Part shown: in pieces, positions 12,449-23,600 of the stretch | How the letters are laid out: every line of letters starts with the position of its first letter | How positions within the stretch are numbered: the stretch's first letter is position 1 | Origin: Phlegmacium glaucopus | Taxonomy: Eukaryota > Basidiomycota > Agaricomycetes > Agaricales > Cortinariaceae | Length of the DNA stretch: 52,934 nucleotides | Assembly: GCA_015039465.1 (NCBI GenBank) | Contig: MU130344.1 | Coordinates: forward strand, 1-52,934 | Direction: 5' to 3' | The notes under the pieces: model-generated | What the model was told of the DNA's origin: nothing | What the model saw: the letters and a program-made list of their open reading frames with translations, nothing else | Databases searched by the model: none | Made by a program: the position numbers and the translations under genes

Positions 12449-12744
12449 ATACAAATACACCTACAGTGTAACAGATCTTTAGTGAAATTGGGACTACTAA
12501 TATATACCTTTGTAGGGAAAAAAAGATCTCACACATTGGGTAAATGAGTCAAGGGATATTACAAAATAATGCTGGTGCACATATACAGTTCATGAATCAT
12601 TCCATGAACATAGACATCACCAATTGGTATACAATAACTCCTCAGTCAGGTACCCAATGTGTGAGATATTTTTTCCCTACAAAGGTATATATTAGTAGTC
12701 CCAATTTCACTAAAGATCTGTTACACTGTAGGTGTATTTGTATA
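12449..12744. repeat. Second near-perfect foldback, arms about 94 bp
   Basis: Positions 12,449-12,542 and about 12,651-12,744 are inverse complements, with one single-base indel and one mismatch in the AAAAAAGAT stretch. The spacer is about 108 bases and starts with TAAATGAGTC-like sequence. No target duplication was seen. The sequence differs from the foldback at 8291-8641, so the two are separate families. Confidence 0.85.
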
Positions 12745-13145
12745 AGATCAAGGCAAATGCATGAAACATGTAAGCATATCTAAGTATCTAAATATCACCA
12801 GGAATTCTCAACTGAATCACATGGAGTCTTTTGCCCCATATTTATAAAGTAAATAAGCTTTGTTGTACACATTATTGAAAATATTTGACCAATATTGCAT
12901 AGTGAAGTACATGCTGATCTGAGATACCCCTTTGTAAAAATAGCCCATATTTATCTCTGTTAATAGTTCAGATATTTAGAGGGAATCTCCAACCTCTTGT
13001 TCTAGTAATTATTAAGTATATAAATAACCATTATAAACACTGTAAGCTGCTTCAGTAATTATGTGCTATTTGAGTATGTGCTGCTCACTTGGCTAAGTGA
13101 GTGTCTGAATATGTCCAGAAGAACAAGGTCTTTACACTCCCCCAT
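12745..13145. other. Gene-free, CpG-poor DNA
   Basis: Nothing recognisable: short frames only, no repeats with clear ends. Confidence 0.6.
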
Positions 13146-13149
13146 ATAA

Positions 13150-13395
13150 TCCATGTGGAATCCATCAGCCATTCCATGGAATGAGTTTTGGCTGAGTCCC
13201 CAGCCATTTTCTCATTCCATAGTCACTATGGATTCCATATGGAATGGCCATGTTCCATATGGAATCCAACTTCATTCTATGTGGATTCCAGGTGGAATCC
13301 ATATGGATGCATCCATACTCATTCCATACCCATTCCATGGAATATACAGATGGACTCCATACCTATTCCATACCCATTCTATGGAATAGAGATGT
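13150..13395. repeat. Palindrome-rich array of ATTCCATATGGAAT-type units
   Basis: About 245 bases built from the self-complementary words ATTCCATGGAAT and ATTCCATATGGAAT. Three overlapping open frames of 63-78 codons arise from the unit and are not genes. Confidence 0.75.
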
Positions 13396-13429
13396 AGTGA
13401 TGGGCAGGGGTAACCCCGGGGTGGAATTA

Positions 13430-13612
13430 GGCTGACCCTTACCCTTACCCTCCAAAACCCTTACCCTCACCCAAGGGTAAGGGTTTCTGAGGGGGGCATC
13501 AGGAAAAATCATTTTGACCTTAGCCTTGGGTAATTTGTTAGTGTCACATCACTACCCAGGACATCCCAGGACATCCCAGATTCCCAGGACACCCTAGGAC
13601 AGCATAGATAAA
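13430..13612. repeat. CCCTTA array with inverted copy, then CCCAGGACAT repeats
   Basis: CCCTTACCCTTACCCT runs are followed by the inverse word AGGGTAAGGG, so the block can fold on itself. From 13,549 short repeats of CCCAGGACAT follow. The unit is CCCTTA and not the telomeric CCCTAA. Confidence 0.65.
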
Positions 13613-13614
13613 AT

Positions 13615-14160
13615 TATAGAGTGTCACACACTTGCTCAGGACACCTTTAGTGCATCCTGTGCATTGACCATCTGGATTAAATCATATCAGGAGGCCCTGG
13701 GAGTCCCTTAGAGTTTATGAATTTTGCTAGACAATGTTTAACTGCCACGTCTAGGAATGTATTTTGCAATTTTCTCAATAAGGAGAGCTGCTATTAATAT
13801 AATTTAAACATATTCAGGGTCCTAAAACAATTCTCTATCATCTTTAAAAAAAATTCCTTTTTTGGAATTTATGTAATCTACTTTGACCCAGTACCATATG
13901 CTTGAGGTCATGCTTATCTGTGATCATGTGACCAATGGTCTGTGCACCATTCAAAAGATATACAAACCACCCACAATTTTGTTTTCTTATTTCCTACTTC
14001 CCCAGTATTATATATGTACTAGTATACTCATGTATCACTATTTTATTATTATTTTATTACTAGTATATATGATGTTTAGAATAATTGAATATAATTTTAT
14101 TATTATTATTATTATTCTGTTGTGTGAGACTATTCAAATATCTGGTTTATATATGTTTTC
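13615..14160. other. Gene-free DNA with an ATT microsatellite
   Basis: AT-rich and without a recognisable gene. A run of ATT units lies near 14,095-14,117. The 118-codon frame here is low-complexity and hydrophobic and is probably chance. Confidence 0.55.
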
Positions 14161-14164
14161 TAGC

Positions 14165-14235
14165 ATCAGATGCAAAGGTTGCCTCAGGACACTCTCAGGT
14201 TGCCTCAGGATGCTCTCAGGTTGCCACAGGATGGC
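14165..14235. repeat. 21-bp tandem repeat, three copies
   Basis: Units of the form GGTTGCCTCAGGACACTCTC, period 21, repeated three times with the third copy diverged. Confidence 0.7.
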
Positions 14236-14379
14236 CTGAGACTTTTTATACATAGGTAACTTGCACCCCAGGGCAACCTCTTGACCTGAGTGCCCTGAGC
14301 TGCCTGGGGCACCCCAGGACATTTCAGGAAAGCCTAGGGCAGAAGTCATTTTTCCTGATGCTTGCCCTAACAAGTCCAA

Positions 14380-14965
14380 GCAACCACAATGGCTACCAAC
14401 CACAATGGCTACCAACCACCACAATGGCTCTACACTCCTTGCTATTATTATTATTTATTTCAGTATACTAATATTTTAGTTATTAGCTTTGAACAACCAC
14501 AATGAACAACAACCATGGCTAATGACAGCAACAACAGCTAACAATGACAACCCACCACAACCCACCACCACACCCCCACCACATCAGAACACCAATGATG
14601 ACAACACCACCACAACCCACCACCACACCATCACCATGTCAGCACACTGACAACAACACCACCACCACCACCTCCCCTGCCATGTCAAACAATGGCTAAC
14701 AACCACAATGACAGCTCTACTCCCCTCACTAGGGGGGTGGGGTTTTTTTTTTTCACTCTACTAATTTTTACTTATTAGCTTCAAAATGAACACCAACTAC
14801 CCCACAACTACCCCATGATGACCCACCACCACCACCACCACCACCCTCCCCTCCATGCTGCCACCTCATGCTACCCATAGCCCACAACCCACCACCACCA
14901 CCTCCCCTCCTCCACATCACCATGTCATGCTACCCATAGCCCACCACCCCTCTCAGCCCACCTGT
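14380..14965. repeat. CCA/CAA-rich low-complexity block
   Basis: Long runs of CCACCA, ACAACA and AACCACAATGGCTACC repeats with a poly-T run near 14,740. Cytosines outside CpG are untouched here, which helps show that the loss in the compartment is CpG-specific. Confidence 0.75.
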
Positions 14966-14969
14966 TTCA

Positions 14970-15088
14970 CACCTGTACAACAAGGAATGTGCATGTACAA
15001 CACCAAATGCACATGTACAATGCCAAATACACATGTACAACACCAAATATGCATGTACAACAATGAATAGGCACCTACAATAATGATG
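14970..15088. repeat. 20-bp tandem repeat (CATGTACAACACCAAAT)
   Basis: Four to five units of exactly 20 bases with core CATGTACAA and varied flanks. There is no spacer/repeat alternation, so it is a minisatellite and not a CRISPR array. Downstream to 15,665 only degenerate GGAATCCACTT words were seen. Confidence 0.8.
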
Positions 15089-15716
15089 ATAGCACCTAGC
15101 TTCTTTGCTTAATCTATTTATTTATTTAGCCTACAACCATGACATCAGTAACCCCTCCTTACTGGGGGTATTGTATTTTATTTTTGTATTTTAATATTAT
15201 TAGTATTAATGAAATAAATAATAATGGTTGAAATAAATAACATGTAATGATTCTAACTGGGAATGAAATCTGAGTTACAAGTATTTACTATTAAGTAAGC
15301 CTTGTAACAGAGCTAAATGTTCCTTAGAATGGGCTCAGAATGTGCTTGGAATCCACTTGGAATCCACCTGGAATGTTCAGACTCCACTCAGATTCCACTC
15401 AGAACTGTGGGGCACTGTAAAGTACTGTTCTGGTTGGCCAAGAATCTGAGAACCAGTTCTGAACCACTATATCCCAAGGCAAACATTTAACTAATACATT
15501 TACTTATTTGCATTATTTTACAGGTTAAATGGCACATTGTACCTGTATCTATAATCAAGTCACCAACACCATATATTTCCAATCAGAAGTACATTATTTC
15601 TTGGTCTGGCATGTTACATAATCAATAATATGTCTCATTTACTTTATAACCTCAGGTTTTATCAATATTACAGCTATTTTCATACCTATATGGAATCGTG
15701 AAAAATAAAAATCGTC

Positions 15717-17537
15717 ATGCTTGCATCATGTGTCCAGCACATGACAGGACCCCAGAACCACCTGCCAACGACAAGACGTGGGCACAACAAGAAGCGCTCC
15801 CTCCAAATGTTTCTTGAAGGCAGCGCGCCATGGCCTTTTCTTCATTTCTTCCTCCGTGTTCCCGCCATTATGCCCAGCCAATCCCCTATACCAACTACCT
15901 CACACTCAGTCGGGGTTGTCCAAGTCATCCTTTCCTTCCATGCTCCGAAACCTGCTGCAAAGAAAGACTCATCAAAGGGTGGAAAGAAGTCTACAGCTCC
16001 AAAGGGCAAGGTTGAGATGAAGACTAAGGAAATATCTTTCACCTTTGAAGCCTCTGAAGACAACTACCTTTCCTTCCTTTCAGAATTGCTCAAGGCACAC
16101 AGTCATAACAAGTAAACGCCAGTCAAGAAACACACTCAATTCAGTATCAAGGTCTTGCTAGGGAAGAAAATGTATGTTTCAATTTCAAGCCCTCCGTTTT
16201 TTTCTCCCATCAATGAACTGTTCACTGTATAGGAAAAAGGATGGTGTTGACATTGACATGTTTGCCGAGTATGAGAAGATCACAAAGAAGATTCTCGAGG
16301 AAGAACCATCAAAGCTGACGGTGTACTTGGACCTTGAGGATGTCAAGGCCAGCGCAAAGGTATGTTGTAGTCTGTATTTATTCATGATCAATTATTTACT
16401 TGGACCTACCAGCAACACGATGAAGGGAATTCGACAAGCAGTGATGATGGGAGCTCAGATGAGGAGGGTGCAAATGTGAGTTCCAAGTTCGCACAGCTCC
16501 TGGTCATTCCTCATCTCATTGCTTTTTAGAATGGGAAGAGTGGAATTGAGCGAGAGCTTGGACGTATTCGTGGTGTTCTCGAGAAGAAATATGCAAACCC
16601 CGCCGACAGTGGTTATACTTATGTGACCAACGATGGTGAAAAAGGTTGCACTTACACCTTCTATGATGTCTGAATGGGCTCGAGCTATCGTGAGTCCTTC
16701 CTTCTGTTTTCTCATTGTTGAATTCTCATTTATATCATATGAAAGTATGATATGGATGCTTCAGCAAATCATCCCCCAAACACGCTCTCATTTGATCCAA
16801 AGACACGGACAAGATCTCTTTTCCATAATCCCAAACCTTTGACGGGCTCTGCCAGCACTGGTGGCGCTGATATGCTCCATGTCTTTTCGTCAATTCTCTC
16901 AGATGCCCGTGCACTCTTTGTCCCAAATATTCCTACCACCCCATCGAACTCAACAGTATCGCTTGCCAATCCTCCTTCAGCACTCACTTCAGCCATTTCC
17001 ATTTCGCCAGCAAAGAACACACCAACTAAGCTCTCACATTTCCTCAGGTATGTTGAGGAACACGAAGGCATCAAAGATGCACAAATGTTTGAAGATGTTC
17101 TCTCAGAAAAGGGATATGGCCCTGATGTAATGGGCGACATTACCAAGGATGACCTCGTCTCATGTGGTCTGACAGCTGGTGATGCTTTGCACATGAAGCG
17201 TGCTGCCTGCATTTGGTGGACCAGCCCTGATGCCAAGCGTACCCGACATTCCCCGACACCCACCCATTCTGTCCACATTGACGACTGTGATCATATCCGT
17301 TTTGAGAAACGATATGCAAACAACACAGGGTGCAAGTCAGTGTTTGGGCCCGGCATCATCCCTGGTAGGAATCTTCGGGCCAAGGAGTTTCAGTGGTGAT
17401 TTTATAATTCTATTACAAGGACACTTGAGAAAGTTCCAGATGGATTCATTCCCGACATTGACCCTGAGTACATCAACCTCAATGCTCCATTATTTGAACC
17501 GTCCCCAAGCCCTGAGCTCACCACTCACACTGATTAG
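15717..17537 (+). pseudogene. Passenger gene of the Tc1-like element, SAM-like domain, disabled
   Basis: I do not recognise a named family. Exons can be followed through GT-AG introns at about 16,171-16,229, 16,361-16,411, 16,478-16,530 and 16,690-16,745. In order they give a lysine-rich N-terminal part, a conserved stretch around EYEKITKKILEEEPSKL, an acidic serine linker, a block before YTYVTNDG, and a region resembling a SAM domain (LSHFLRYVEEHEGIK to KRAACIWW, about 17,031-17,217). It then ends in a basic and a C-terminal segment. The gene is broken at least three times: a stop after SHNK at 16,113-16,115 with the same frame continuing, a frameshift near 16,640 after YVTNDG, and a TGA after EFQW at 17,397-17,399. 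The start is uncertain and may overlap the left terminal repeat. A role in transposition or as captured cargo is only inference. Confidence 0.7.
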
Positions 17538-17548
17538 AAAGACATTTG

Positions 17549-18731
17549 TCACTCTCTCCAGTCTTTAGTTTTTTGAAAGCCACTATGTAATTTTACGATC
17601 GAAAAGCAAGTGATGTGGCATAATAAAAGTATAATTGGTTGCCATGAGGAGATAGCATTAGACCACATAGCCAGAAGCACAAAAAACCCCCAAGCCATCT
17701 CTGGTAAAATGTGATGACAAGCTCTGTCCATCGCGGAAAGTGAATGATCCTTCCAGTTTCTACAAAGAAAGGCTTTGATGGATGCAAATGCTTGCTCGAT
17801 TGGGTTGAGATCAGGAGAGTAGGGTGGAAGAAAGAGAAGTTTGCAGCCTTTTTTTGACTGGTAGGTAAGCAACTGTAAGAATAGCAAACACATATTACAT
17901 ACCGGCTTCATCTTCAACAAGCTCACATACAGCTTCCGAGTGGTGGATATTGCAGTTGTCTATAATCAACATGCTCCGAGGGCCAGGGTATGGGTTTGTG
18001 AGAGGGATCTAAGTCTGATATTATGGCAAGCCAGTAATTCATAGGAAGAGTGGACATACAATGTGTTCTCGTAGAAATTTGACAAACAGATCTGATGTTA
18101 CTGATCCAGGGATTATATCATAGGTGATAATGCCATCTATAGTAAGCACTGGCAAGATTGAGAACCTCTGGCCACAAACAAAGCATCTTCTTTGGACCAC
18201 ACGTCTTCCCTTCAGTGACCAGCCCATCTTACGAGACGGGTTCTTTTTGTTCCTGGCAGCTTCATCAATAAACATAACCATCGCTGGATCCAAAACCATT
18301 TTGGCAAATTGATTCATGTACATTGAGCAGTCCAAGTCGTTACGCTCCAGTGCATGGATAGAAACAGATTTATGTGAGAAATGTAGGTGGGAAAGTGACC
18401 GAAGAAGGGTAGGAATAGATACAACCACCCCACGGCGTGTGAGGAGTTCATCTTGGAGTTCATCAAGGTACAGAGTGGGCTCTTGACTAAGCAAGGACTT
18501 GATCAGGTCAAGATCAGTGCTGGTAAGAATGCGAGGCCATCCATGAGGGAAGTTGGAAAAACCCTTTGGATTATATGTAACGCTGTATTTTCTATGGTAG
18601 TTCAGAGTTTGATATATCATTGATTTCTTCACACCAAGAATCCTTTCAATTTCCTTCACTTTGAAGCCCTCTATATATCGGAGATATGGGATGCGGTCCT
18701 TGAGATCACAAGAGACAGGGCGACGAGGCAT
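17549..18731 (-). CDS. DDE transposase (Tc1/mariner superfamily, DDE_3-like)
   Basis: It should cut and join the element ends at TA sites. The model has three exons: 18,731-18,060, 18,008-17,903 and 17,847-17,549, with introns of 51 and 55 nt. The lengths sum to 1077 nt in one frame, giving 358 residues and no internal stop. The N-terminus has a helix-turn-helix pattern (VKEIERILGVKKSMIYQTL, about residues 25-43). The catalytic residues are readable: first Asp in MFIDEAARN, second Asp in LIIDNCNIHHS, and the Glu in YSPDLNPIE, with 35 residues between the second Asp and the Glu. The start is the first Met, followed by PRRPVSCDLKDRI. It lies tail to tail with the passenger gene. It looks intact, so the element may be autonomous. 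The exact C-terminal end is less certain. Confidence 0.9.
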
Positions 18732-19134
18732 TGCACTGATGAAAGAGGGAGCAAAGCGCCACTAGTCTTAGTACTTGAATGCGGTATGTACTTAGAGTTG
18801 GCTGGGGACCCAGTTTCGGGGTCCTGTCACCTCTGTAACAAACAGACCCAACATGACATTTTCAAAATTGCGATTCCGTATAGCTCTGAAAATAGCTGTA
18901 ATATACTCCTATTGTAAGAATCCAATTCAAAGTTGTCACTGGTTGGCAAAATGAGTTAGTAGTATTTTTTTTTCATGTTTACTTTTAGTGATGTCATAGT
19001 TATAACACCAATATTACAAACATCTGGCCTCAACTTTCAAGATATACCTATTTCTAAGAAATAAGATGTAATTTTGGAAAATAAAACTTAAAATGAAAAT
19101 TCCTTGTCTAATTAGTGATATCCTAACAAAAGTC

Positions 19135-19290
19135 TATTTTTAAATGGTTCTTATGGTTCTGAACTATTCTGAACCAGAACTGAACCAGTAGAACTGAACC
19201 AGTAGAACTGGTTCAGTTGGTTTGGTTCTGGTTCTGGTTCTGACAAAATGGGTGCTGAACTGAACAGAACTGAACTTCAGCATCCCTACT
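19135..19290. repeat. GAACTGAACCAGTA repeat block
   Basis: Tandem and inverted copies of GAACTGAACCAGTA and GGTTCTGGTTC. The right end (GAACTGAACTTCAGCATCCC) recalls the ends of the MITE at 7379-7870, but no matching left end or target duplication was found. Confidence 0.5.
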
Positions 19291-20050
19291 TCCTGTTGGA
19301 GTAGATTTGGGGGCTGGGATTTCCTATCAACAAAATGTGAGTCCTTGGCATCTGTTTGTATGCCTAATCTGACTATGAGCTCACCTTAGAACTATCTTTT
19401 GCTGTTCTTCCTCTTCAGTGTCTTCGCAACAAGAGGATCTCCATTGTTCTCAGTGTGCTCCATGGCAGTGTGCTTGTGATGAGGGCCTGAGGATTTAGCA
19501 ACTAGAGACATAGAGAGTAGTTACTGGTTTGTCAATGGATTGACTTCAAAGAATTTGGATGATGTTAGTATTTGCCACTAGGACTTTTATTACTATGGAA
19601 AAGTAGCAGTATTTTGGTACTGTATAGTAGGTATAAGCCTTCAGGCTTAGAGCTCTGCTTTTTGATTGTCTATATAAGGAAAACCCACCATGTACTCAGT
19701 GGGTTTACCACCAACCCATGCTTGGGGTACAGGTATGGCAAGGGTTGGATAAACTCAACCTATACCCTTACAGGCCTTACCCCAGGGTACCCTACCCATA
19801 ACCTGTTACAATCACTAGAACCAGGTGGGTTGAATACATATGTATTGGATGCTAGATTTTATATATTATTGACTGACCTAAGGTTGGCTTGGCTCAATGT
19901 GCTACCTCTCTCTTTGCCAGGTGCAAAAACACCAAAGAACTGATAGTGCAGACATTACTTTGATCCCAGATTGAATGCTGAAGAATATGAGAGACCATGA
20001 GCCAGGCCCTGCCCCAAAGCCAATAGAGAGGCCTCCCTCTAATCCATTAT
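19291..20050. other. Gene-free edge of the CpG-poor compartment
   Basis: An open frame of 123 codons at 19,572-19,943 shows no recognisable motif and lies in repeat-like DNA containing GGTAGGGTACCCTACC-type palindromes, so it is not called. CpG becomes frequent just after this stretch. Confidence 0.5.
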
Positions 20051-20249
20051 ATATGATGCTAGGTATGTCGGAAAAGAAATGTACAGTTCGGTATAGGGGG
20101 TGTAATTGAAAAAGGAAGTCTCCGCTTTTCGGAAAGAAGAAAATGAGGGGCTGCCGATGGTGGTGACCTTGGAATGAAAAAATAAATTCCAGTCAACAAG
20201 TAAAAAGGAAAGCAAAAGAGGACAACATGGACTTTGAATCTGATCTTGC

Positions 20250-20621
20250 TCAACTTCTCTCAATTCACCAAAAGTCGTCCACAAACGCGAACGCAGGATC
20301 GTTCATACCTGCGTATACTTCTTCCCAATCGATCTCCCTGAATTCTTTCCATTCGGTTGCTATGAGCATGGCTTCAGCATGTTTACATGCTTCCATGGCG
20401 GATATCGTGACTTGTTTCTTGACTGGAGAAAGAATGGTGATTGAGCCAAATAGGAGGACAGATTGAGATTTAAAACGCACTAGTATCTAATGGTGGAAGA
20501 GGGTTGGCTTCTGTGAGGTCGAGCCAGGTCTGGTCATGCGAGGCTTGATCGTGGTGATTGCAGCTGGCTCGCAAGTATCTACCGTGTCAGCCTTGAATAT
20601 AAACCCGAAGATGGCTATTCG
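20250..20621 (-). pseudogene. Decayed C-terminal part of a UDP-glucose 6-dehydrogenase
   Basis: UDP-glucose 6-dehydrogenase oxidises UDP-glucose to UDP-glucuronate. Three signatures of its C-terminal NAD/UDP-binding domain are visible in order but in different frames: RIAIFGFIFKADTVDTCEP (family GFAFKxDTxDTRES), DQTWLDLTEANPLPPLD, and VTISAMEACKHAEAMLIATE followed by WKEF and NDPAFAF. Stops and frameshifts separate them; the usual FDGR end has become FVDDFW and a stop. The N-terminal catalytic half was not found nearby. This is a relic. It sits just inside the normal-composition side of the 20 kb boundary. Confidence 0.8.
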
Positions 20622-20639
20622 CTAGAGATGTTGTAATCA

Positions 20640-23600
20640 GCATAGCGCTAAAAAAAACAAAAGTGCGATAGGGCAGTCCAGTCCTTGAGGAAGTGGTGGT
20701 CCGCGTCATCGCCAAGGGTCAGAAGCGTTGATCTCACTTCACAGATAATCAATCATTCTATAAGCGACTCTAAGCTCTTTGTGCTATCATATCCTCCAGA
20801 AACATTGGAGCTAAAACGCTGCCACGTACCATGCGACGTGACTTTCCGTACCCCTGAATTAGCCAGGCCAAGGCTCCGTAGTTTCCCCCATCGCCTATGT
20901 TGCTGAAGCCGTAGAGCCTCGTGAATATCCGTTGGAGTAGCTCGCGATTGCTTATTAGCAACCATGTCAAAGTCAACACAAGGCGTAATACAGGAGTGTT
21001 TGCCAAGGGTAACCGGCACAAGGGACATGAAGTCTTTACTTGGCAAATACAGCTGTCAACACAGACTGCAACTTGGTTAGCCAGGCCCATATTAAGCGCT
21101 ATGTTTCACCTCACGCAAAATACATGTCCACATGTAATTGAGCAGGGTGCTTTGTGATCTTGGCCAATCGTTCAAACCAAATATCGAAGTTAGAGCCGGG
21201 CCCTGGGCCCAAGGCAAGCATAATCAACCAACGAGATCTAGACAATGGACGAGCACCGAAGACAGTCAGGGTATAGAGAGAGGCAACCGGAGGCGGGGCG
21301 GACAGCGTCGATGATATGGGAGGGGGTGAAGGACAGAACCTAACATTCGGGCAATAAGACATTAGCGGACTATTATAAAGAACACACACGCACGAGGCCA
21401 TTGGCACTTAGCTTCAACTAATTATACGTTCTGTAACCTTTGTGAGACATTTGAAGAGAAGACGTACAATACATCACGGAACTCAGTGACGAAAGTCGGG
21501 TTCGTGATGATTAGAAAAGATAATAATCGATTTGGACCGGAGTTGAAAAATGGACCTTACCGTGCTCGGCGAAACTGGCACTGCCCGACCAAGCAGAGAA
21601 TTGATGGCTGGTTCAAGTTATCTCGCCTACTGACAACAATGCCGGTGTATATCTAATGACCTAAATGAACGGACTGTTCTCTGAAGGCTGGTCGTCCTTG
21701 CATCCTCAGCGATGACGGTGTCAGCTCTATCCAAACTCTCATTGATGCCTGAAATCCAACAGAAGTTATTTGATATCAGAGAAGTCAAAGCCTCCATCTC
21801 AACCATTTCGCGAGCTCTGACGCATCGAAATCCAGCTAGTACGAATTTGCATACATACAGCGAGAAAGTCCCGCTCATCGATCAACGGAACGGGTTTATT
21901 CTTCGGTACAGCGAGGCGGGTAACATATTATAGATGAAGAAGGACATAAATGGGAACGATGACCAAGCTGTGCTCTTTTGTTTGCTCAGGCACAGAGGTC
22001 ACGTAGCATTTTTTTGAATTTTCACAAAATATGCAAAGCGAGGCAAAGCGCAGTAGGTACATCTCACATCCATGTGCTGTATCAGAGTGTATCAGTCAAA
22101 GGCATGGGAATTTCACATGCCCTGGAAAATGCCCCCGGTTACCGTTGGAGGCTGAGCTCAGGTTTATGTTTGGTTTCGGAATGGATTCAGATGGTTCTCA
22201 ACGTGATTGCTCATTCTGTGACCTTGTAATTAGCCCACCTCCATCGAGGTATCATATTCTGTTGACCTGACTCTGTTGTATATTTCGAGTTGCCGATGTG
22301 ACATTTGACTCAGGGAGACTAGTACAGTTGTTTTTCATTCATTAGGATGCCAAGTATTATAAGAGGATCCTGATTCCTGTGCAGATGGCTACATCGTATT
22401 TCAGATGAATATATTTTAAGGAGGTATACAGATGGGCAGCGGCATGTTAATTTTACCTTTATGCGATGACATTCATGAAGTTGACGAGACCAGGCACCAG
22501 AGGACCAGCACAGGTACCTGTTGAAACGGCCAAATGAAGCAAGTGCCAAGTATTTACATATACCATAAATAAATTACATACAATTGCAATTGCTGCTGTC
22601 TGCATTGACTTCTATTCATGTAAATTCGGAGTTGCATTACAAGCCGCAGAACCGCAGACCAAACCAGGTACCACCCATGAAGTTACGTGTAAATTGTGAG
22701 TTTCACGACAAATCGGAGTACTTTTCGAATGTATTATGTAACGAACCGAAGTTGTGTCACATCATTTTTCTTTCTTATCTTATCTTTTACCTCGTCTTAT
22801 CTTTGAGTATTCAGAATGTTTGTCGGACAACATTTTACTTACATTTACCCTTTCATTTCTGATAAGACTTTACGGACCTCCTTTTTCATCACATTATAAA
22901 TGCATGTGATTATTACAGTGATTATTTAGTAGACACAAATACAAGTACGGTGCGTAGATAGATTTTTTCAGAGAATCTTAACTCGTTAAACGCTCTTTTG
23001 GTTCCTCCGTGTGACATAAATGTTACATCAACTACGTTTCAGTCACTGCTGGCAGTGCCGTCACTTTCTGTCACATCGAAACTTCATTCTGTCCTTCTGT
23101 AAACAGGGTTCTTGACCCAACCAAATCCCATTCATTGATGCTTGAATTTCATATGAGGACTTGTTGAGCGGAGGAGTTGCAGAACAACTTGCTCTTATCA
23201 TGCTGCTCCGTTTGCTCCCACTCTTCTTCTGCTTCTCTTCTGAAACCGGCCTTTTGGTACGTCTCGTAGTCAAAAAATTTCCTGCTGTCTGATGTGTTCA
23301 TCATGATATTTCTCAGGTCTTGTGCTCAGTTTGACGTGGGATTAGACACATTTCATGCGTTTTTACGTGCTTTTATAGCCTTCGGTATGCCTCATTTTTA
23401 TGCAAATCGATGCGATTTTATGTATATTTGTAGAACTGACAATGCGTGGTTTCACTCATTTAGATACCTCTTGATGAAATCGTAAATATATATGTCAAAT
23501 GACCATTTTGTCAAACCGGGTAAACAAGATTTACTGGATCACCATTTTCATTGCCTCATCGGTATCCTTCGGCATTAAGGAAGATTACTTGGATTGTGAA

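Larger units (their letters stand above)
15668..18901. mobile_element. Complete Tc1/mariner-superfamily element with passenger gene
   Basis: The element is 3234 bp. The left end reads TTACAGCTATTTTCA and the right end at 18,901 is its inverse complement. Imperfect terminal repeats extend about 86 and 84 bases, to the matching word TGACAGGACCCC at 15,742-15,753 and its inverse at 18,818-18,829. TA stands outside both ends (15,666-15,667 and 18,902-18,903). Inside are a minus-strand DDE transposase (17,549-18,731) and a plus-strand broken passenger gene (ending near 17,537), tail to tail 11 bases apart. The element keeps ordinary CpG content while flanking DNA has none, so it probably arrived after the block decayed. 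Usual Tc1/mariner elements carry one gene in 1.3-2.4 kb. Confidence 0.93.
1..20050. other. CpG-depleted, repeat-rich, gene-poor compartment
   Basis: By eye, CpG is nearly absent over long stretches (only a handful in the first 8 kb), while TpG, CpA and non-CpG cytosines remain common, for example in the CCACCACC runs near 14.5 kb. The loss is therefore CpG-specific. In fungi this fits 5-methylcytosine deamination at CpG; it does not fit classical ascomycete RIP, which mainly removes CpA. No intact host gene was recognised. Two CpG-rich islands (10.52-11.10 kb and 15.67-18.90 kb) are mobile elements. A weaker scatter of CpG lies at 8.5-10.3 kb. The change to normal composition lies near 20.05 kb. 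Confidence 0.85.

Noticed and set aside
13430..13490. Telomere-like array
   Set aside because: The unit is CCCTTA and not CCCTAA, it is short and includes an inverted copy.
14970..15088. CRISPR-like regular repeats
   Set aside because: Units follow each other head to tail without spacers, and the DNA is from a eukaryote.
16769..17278. 169-codon minus-strand frame
   Set aside because: It is the shadow of the passenger-gene exon, which has the domain and splice sites on the plus strand.
19572..19943. 123-codon open frame as a gene
   Set aside because: It lies in CpG-poor, repeat-like DNA with palindromic words and shows no motif.
1..20050. Classical RIP as the cause of decay
   Set aside because: CpA and non-CpG cytosines remain abundant on both strands; only CpG is depleted.
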